Source of the DNA: Halomarinibacterium sedimenti | GTDB lineage: Bacteria; Bacteroidota; Bacteroidia; Flavobacteriales; Flavobacteriaceae | Assembly: GCF_019312585.1 (NCBI RefSeq) | Contig: NZ_JAHWDP010000003.1 | Span: 62,001-126,000, forward strand | Direction of reading: 5' to 3' | DNA: 64,000 nucleotides | Shown: positions 60,309 through 64,000 of the stretch, in pieces | How the letters are laid out: every line of letters begins with the position of its first letter | Numbering within the stretch: the first letter of the stretch is position 1 | Position numbers and translations under genes: made by a program | The notes under the pieces: generated by a model | Told to the model about the DNA's origin: nothing | Databases searched by the model: none | The model's input: the letters and a program-made list of their open reading frames with translations, nothing else

Positions 60309-60341
60309 GCAAATTTAATGCCTATTTAGGGCAACTCCAAA
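60309..60341 (-). promoter_or_regulatory. Ferredoxin promoter (TTTG / TAAATTTGC)
   Basis: Minus strand TTTG (60341-60338), 20 bases, TAAATTTGC (60317-60309), 27 bases before the ferredoxin ATG. Confidence 0.65.
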
Positions 60342-60347
60342 CAAAGC

Positions 60348-61364
60348 ATGCAATTACAACAAAGAATTAACGCTTTTCAAAAATTAGGGACTTTTCTTGC
60401 GGAATTATCCTCAGTAAATTCTCCTCATTCTATAATACTGCAGACGGCTCAGGACCACAACAGGTGGTTTACTTTAGACAACATTAGATTTGCACTACAC
60501 AGTTGGAGTGAAGCACTTTCTCAAGAAAATATTGATAATTGGCTATCTCCCTATTCCTTTTCAGAAAAAAACCCAAAAACGGTTGCCATTATTATGGCTG
60601 GAAATATCCCGCTTGTCGGGTTTCATGATTTTATTTCAGTTCTTATCTCTGGAAACAAAGTGCTAGGCAAATTATCTTCAAATGATAGGATTCTGTTACC
60701 CTTTTTAACCCAAAAGTTAATTGAAATTGAGCCTGAGTTTAAAGAGTACATTCAATTTTCAGATAAAAAATTAGAAAACTTTGATGCTGTGATTGCCACC
60801 GGAAGTAATAACACTTCCCTTTATTTTGAACACTACTTTGGCAAATATCCAAACATCATTCGAAAAAATAGAAATAGTGTTGCGGTGCTCTCTGGAGATG
60901 AATCTCCTGCTCAATTAGAAGCGCTATCGAAAGATATATTTATCTATTTTGGATTGGGTTGTAGAAATGTATCAAAATTATACCTACCAAAGGAGTTTGA
61001 TTTTAAACCCTTTTTTAATGCCATGTACATGCAAAAGGACATAATTCACAATGATAAGTACATGAATAATTACGATTACAACAAAGCTGTTTACTTAATG
61101 GGCGGAGTTAATTTATTGGATAATGAATTTATGTTGCTGAAGGAAGATACGGGCTTCTCCTCTCCCATTTCGGTGGTTTTTTATGAATATTATAACTCTT
61201 TACACGAAGTTGAAAAATATTTAGCTGAAAACACAGAGAAAATACAATGTGTAGTTTCTGCTAGCAATATTGCAAATGCTATTCCTTTTGGGAAAACTCA
61301 ATCGCCAGAACTTTGGGATTATGCAGACGGGATTGATACTTTAGAGTTTTTATTGAAATTATAA
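60348..61364 (+). CDS. LuxC-type acyl-CoA reductase
   Basis: 338 residues similar to the LuxC family, which reduces fatty acyl groups to aldehydes with NADPH via an acyl-Cys. Visible: NIPLVGFHDFISVLISGNKV, AVIATGSNNTSLYFEHYFGK and the candidate nucleophile in FGLGCRNVSKLYLP. It is shorter than LuxC (about 480). Acts on an unknown acyl substrate. Divergent from a ferredoxin and followed by serC and serA, an order I believe is common in flavobacteria. Confidence 0.85.
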   Translation: MQLQQRINAFQKLGTFLAELSSVNSPHSIILQTAQDHNRWFTLDNIRFALHSWSEALSQENIDNWLSPYSFSEKNPKTVAIIMAGNIPLVGFHDFISVLISGNKVLGKLSSNDRILLPFLTQKLIEIEPEFKEYIQFSDKKLENFDAVIATGSNNTSLYFEHYFGKYPNIIRKNRNSVAVLSGDESPAQLEALSKDIFIYFGLGCRNVSKLYLPKEFDFKPFFNAMYMQKDIIHNDKYMNNYDYNKAVYLMGGVNLLDNEFMLLKEDTGFSSPISVVFYEYYNSLHEVEKYLAENTEKIQCVVSASNIANAIPFGKTQSPELWDYADGIDTLEFLLKL

Positions 61365-61464
61365 TTTCCACACCACATTTATCGAAAAGGATTTCGAAGC
61401 AAATAGCATCTAATTTGTTGAAATCCTCTTAATAAATTGTCAATAATATACCCTTATTTGCTTG

Positions 61465-61495
61465 TAGATTTTACATCTTTGCACTGTAAAATCTA
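61465..61495. promoter_or_regulatory. 11-bp perfect inverted repeat upstream of serC
   Basis: TAGATTTTACA (61465-61475) and its exact reverse complement TGTAAAATCTA (61485-61495), separated by TCTTTGCAC. The spacer contains TTTGC, the end of a -7 box, and the right arm ends five bases before the GTG start. It could be an operator or an mRNA hairpin hiding the start. Confidence 0.7.
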
Positions 61496-61500
61496 AACTC

Positions 61501-62565
61501 GTGAAAAAACATAATTTTAGTGCCGGACCCTGCATTTTGCCGCAGGAGGTGATAAAAAAATCTGCTGAAGCCGTTCTCAATTTCAACAATTCAAACCTTT
61601 CTTTGATCGAAATTTCTCATCGTAGCAAAGATTTTGTTGCAGTTATGGATAATGCCTGTGCATTAGCATTGGAACATCTAAACCTCCAAAACAAAGGATA
61701 TAAAGCATTGTTTTTGCAGGGAGGTGCTAGTACACAGTTTTTAATGGCAGCTTATAATTTATTAGAAAAGAAAGCGGCCTATCTTAACACAGGTACTTGG
61801 TCTAGTAAAGCTCTAAAAGAAGCTAAACTTTTTGGCGAAGTAATTGAAGTTGCATCTTCTAAGGATAAAAACTTCAATTATATCCCTAAAAACTTTAATA
61901 TTCCATCTGACATAGATTACTTCCATTGTACAAGTAACAATACTATATTCGGTACGCAAATTAATTCGTTTCCAGAAGTCAATGCACCACTTGTGTGTGA
62001 TATGAGTAGTGATATATTTTCTCGTGAATTGGATTTTTCAAAATTTGATTTAATCTATGCCGGTGCCCAAAAGAATATGGGTCCTGCTGGAACTACTCTA
62101 GTGGTTGTAAAAGAAGAAATTTTAGGGAAAGTAAGCAGAAATATCCCTTCTATGTTGGATTATAAAATTCATATTAATTCAGAGAGCATGTTTAATACGC
62201 CTTCGGTTTTTGCAGTGTATGTTTCCATGCTCACCTTAGACTGGTTAAAAAATTTAGGAGGAATATCTGCAATTGAGAAGATTAACAACAAAAAAGCTGA
62301 CACTATTTATACAGAAATTGATAGAAATCCTTTGTTTAAAGGCTTTGCGCAAAAAGAAGATCGATCAAAAATGAATGCTACTTTTACCTTGGTCGAAGGA
62401 GCAAATCAAGAACTTTTTGATGGCCTCTGGAAAGCAGCAGGAATAAGCGGTATTAATGGTCACCGAAGTGTTGGTGGCTACCGCGCCTCTATGTACAATG
62501 CACTGCCATTAGAAAGTGTACAAGTGCTCGTTGAAGTAATGAAAGAATTTGAAAGAAAATCATAA
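61501..62565 (+). CDS. serC: Phosphoserine aminotransferase
   Basis: PLP enzyme converting 3-phosphohydroxypyruvate to phosphoserine in serine synthesis. 354 residues: NFSAGPCILPQEV at the N-terminus, LFLQGGASTQF, NTGTWSSKA, the PLP Lys in YAGAQKNMGPAG, and the C-terminal GHRSVGGYRASMYNA. Start codon is GTG at 61501, directly after the dyad. serA follows nine bases downstream; the third enzyme serB is not in the window. Confidence 0.96.
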   Translation: MKKHNFSAGPCILPQEVIKKSAEAVLNFNNSNLSLIEISHRSKDFVAVMDNACALALEHLNLQNKGYKALFLQGGASTQFLMAAYNLLEKKAAYLNTGTWSSKALKEAKLFGEVIEVASSKDKNFNYIPKNFNIPSDIDYFHCTSNNTIFGTQINSFPEVNAPLVCDMSSDIFSRELDFSKFDLIYAGAQKNMGPAGTTLVVVKEEILGKVSRNIPSMLDYKIHINSESMFNTPSVFAVYVSMLTLDWLKNLGGISAIEKINNKKADTIYTEIDRNPLFKGFAQKEDRSKMNATFTLVEGANQELFDGLWKAAGISGINGHRSVGGYRASMYNALPLESVQVLVEVMKEFERKS

Positions 62566-62574
62566 TTAGTAAGA

Positions 62575-63528
62575 ATGAAAGTATTAGCAAACGACGGGAT
62601 CTCTCAAACGGGGATCGACGCTTTAGAAGCGGCTGGTATAAAGGTAATAACTACAAAAGTAGCTCAAGAGCAATTAATTAATTACATTAACGAACATCAA
62701 ATAAATGTCATCTTAGTTCGCAGTGCCACTAAGGTGAGAAAAGATATTATTGATGCCTGCCCGAGCATTAAAATTATTGGTCGTGGAGGCGTTGGAATGG
62801 ATAATATTGATGTAGAATATGCAAGGCAAAAAGGATTGCATGTAATTAACACACCAGCAGCCTCCTCTGCATCTGTAGCCGAATTGGTTTTTGCGCATCT
62901 CTTTGGAGGAGTTCGCTTTTTATTTGACAGTAATAGAAATATGCCATTGGAAGGAGACACCAAATTTGGTGATCTAAAGAAAAGTTATGCCAAAGGAAAA
63001 GAGCTTCGTGGTAAAACCATGGGGATTGTTGGTTTTGGACGAATTGGTCGTGAAGTGGCAAAAATTGCTCTTGGCTGTGGAATGAAAGTAATTTATAGTG
63101 ATAGCTTTGTTGAAAATGCAGCTATTTCCTTAACTTTCTATGACGGACAAAAAGTAAATTTTTCATTTAAAACTCAGTCGTTAGAGAGTTTATTGAAAGA
63201 AAGTGATTTTATTTCTCTTCATGTTCCTGCACAAAAGGAGTATGTTATTGGAGCTTCAGAAATTTCTCTAATGAAGGATGGCGCAGCACTTATTAATGCG
63301 GCTCGTGGAGGTGTTATTGACGAAGTGGCTTTAATTGAAGCTTTGGAAAATAAAAAATTATCTTTTGCTGCACTAGATGTTTTTGAGAATGAGCCCACAC
63401 CCGAGATAAAAATTTTAATGAATACAAAAATTTCATTAAGTCCTCATATTGGTGCTGCTACATTAGAAGCACAAGATAGAATTGGAGAAGAGCTTGCAGA
63501 ACAAATTATTTCAATATCAAAAGCATAG
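62575..63528 (+). CDS. serA: D-3-phosphoglycerate dehydrogenase, short form
   Basis: First step of serine synthesis. 317 residues: GRGGVGMDNIDVEYAR, NTPAASSASVAELV, Rossmann GIVGFGRIGREVAK, NAARGGVIDEVALIEAL and the catalytic His in LSPHIGAATLEAQDRIG. It lacks the C-terminal ACT domain, so serine feedback through that domain is not possible. Family also contains other D-2-hydroxyacid dehydrogenases, but pairing with serC settles the role. Confidence 0.93.
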   Translation: MKVLANDGISQTGIDALEAAGIKVITTKVAQEQLINYINEHQINVILVRSATKVRKDIIDACPSIKIIGRGGVGMDNIDVEYARQKGLHVINTPAASSASVAELVFAHLFGGVRFLFDSNRNMPLEGDTKFGDLKKSYAKGKELRGKTMGIVGFGRIGREVAKIALGCGMKVIYSDSFVENAAISLTFYDGQKVNFSFKTQSLESLLKESDFISLHVPAQKEYVIGASEISLMKDGAALINAARGGVIDEVALIEALENKKLSFAALDVFENEPTPEIKILMNTKISLSPHIGAATLEAQDRIGEELAEQIISISKA

Positions 63529-63650
63529 ACGGTTATGACCAATTCTTTTTAACCTTAAAAGAATGAAATTCAACGAAAACGTAAATAAAGGACATACTTT
63601 ACATTGGCTTTATTTATTACTTTTAAACCAAACATTAAAATAAGTTACAA

Positions 63651-64000
63651 ATGTCAGGAATTCTAGATTTATTAAATAGCGAAGCAGGACGCCAAATTGT
63701 GATGGGTGTAAGCCAAGAAACTAAGCAACCAGCCGACAAAACAGCTTCTGTGCTACAAATGGCACTACCCTTGTTAATGGGAGCAATGAAAAGAAATGCT
63801 TCCACGCCAGAAGGTGCGGCAGGCTTATTAGGTGCTTTAAATAGTAAACACGATGGAAGTATCTTAGATAATTTAGGAGGTCTTTTTGGAGGAGGTGTAA
63901 ATGAGGAAGTTAAGCAAGATGGAATGGGAATTCTTGGTCACGTTTTAGGTGGATCTCAAGGAAATGTGGCAAATGCGTTGTCCCAAAAATCTGGAATGGA
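63651..64000 (+). CDS. DUF937 family protein, 3' end cut by window
   Basis: ATG at 63651; the visible 116 residues begin MSGILDLLNSEAGRQIV and contain the DUF937 pattern of Gly/Leu-rich helices (VLQMALPLLMGAMKRN, LLGALNSKHDGSILDNLGGL, GILGHVLGGSQGNVANALS). Family function is unknown. A TACTTTTA box (one base off consensus) lies at 63618-63625. The C-terminus lies beyond the window. Confidence 0.85.
   Translation, partial: MSGILDLLNSEAGRQIVMGVSQETKQPADKTASVLQMALPLLMGAMKRNASTPEGAAGLLGALNSKHDGSILDNLGGLFGGGVNEEVKQDGMGILGHVLGGSQGNVANALSQKSGM

Noticed and set aside
63542-63564. Stem-loop after serA as a terminator
   Set aside because: AT-only imperfect stem without a following T run; too weak to call.
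63563-63643. 26-codon ORF between serA and the DUF937 gene
   Set aside because: No promoter or terminator of its own and a composition typical of random AT-rich DNA; overlaps the near -7 box of the next gene.
1-64000. CRISPR arrays, insertion sequences, phage genes, tRNA or rRNA genes
   Set aside because: No regular direct repeats with spacers, no transposase or integrase motifs and no cloverleaf or rRNA-like sequence were seen in any intergenic stretch; only one interval exceeds 300 bases (11059-11582).

Overview
The window is a stretch of ordinary chromosome from a member of the Bacteroidota, most likely the family Flavobacteriaceae. Four things point there: an AT-rich sequence, a fused lpxC/fabZ gene, type IX secretion genes (porQ, porX and two cargo proteins with C-terminal sorting domains), and repeated promoter boxes of the form TAnnTTTG(C) upstream of A-rich leaders with little Shine-Dalgarno sequence. 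I cannot name the genus. I saw no tRNA, rRNA, CRISPR array, insertion sequence, phage gene or integrase.

Layout. 1-7.3 kb (minus): a pyrimidine and phosphate block, pyrR-pyrB-STAS-like-rnz-DinB-like, then pdxH-sixA-ppk1-ppx (ppx is cut by the window start). 7.4-15.9 kb (minus): rpsA, a type IX cargo gene, cmk, porQ and lon, with two tiny plus-strand ORFs between the cargo gene and cmk. 16.1-19.0 kb (plus): an ECF sigma factor operon with a membrane protein likely to be its anti-sigma factor and two repeat-built exported proteins. 19.0-25.3 kb: envelope lipoproteins, an MFS transporter, an M48 protease, a lipid-anchored MsrB and lpdA. 25.3-30.4 kb (minus): aroQ, an SPFH protein, a VWA membrane protein, fabG and sucD. 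30.4-35.7 kb (minus): the lipid A operon lpxD-lpxC/fabZ-lpxA-efp, then a second LpxD-like gene and an NTF2-like gene. 35.7-43.7 kb: an HD phosphohydrolase diverging from porX, then tsaE, small membrane genes, ald and an unusual VWA/TonB-plug/TPR protein. 43.7-52.8 kb: proline dehydrogenase diverging from aroB, Lrp, an M14 peptidase diverging from an HTH regulator, a PLP decarboxylase and a second cargo protein. 52.8-57.4 kb (minus): parE-parC. 57.4-64 kb: ychF, ferredoxin diverging from a LuxC-type acyl-CoA reductase, serC, serA and a partial DUF937 gene.

Most of the window is housekeeping: nucleotide, lipid A, amino acid and topoisomerase genes in short, tightly packed or overlapping operons. 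The accessory content is mainly envelope biology. The signals most worth following are: (1) a set of TGTTTAC-N4-GTAAACA dyads between the M14 peptidase and HTH genes that overlap the -7 boxes of both and the HTH start codon; (2) the 710-residue VWA/plug/TPR protein that has a SusC-like plug but no beta-barrel; (3) two tandem, strongly basic microprotein ORFs closed by a terminator; (4) the ECF operon with two beta-solenoid-like products; and (5) an 11-bp perfect dyad directly upstream of serC. Gene functions come from motif recognition by eye; no database search was possible.
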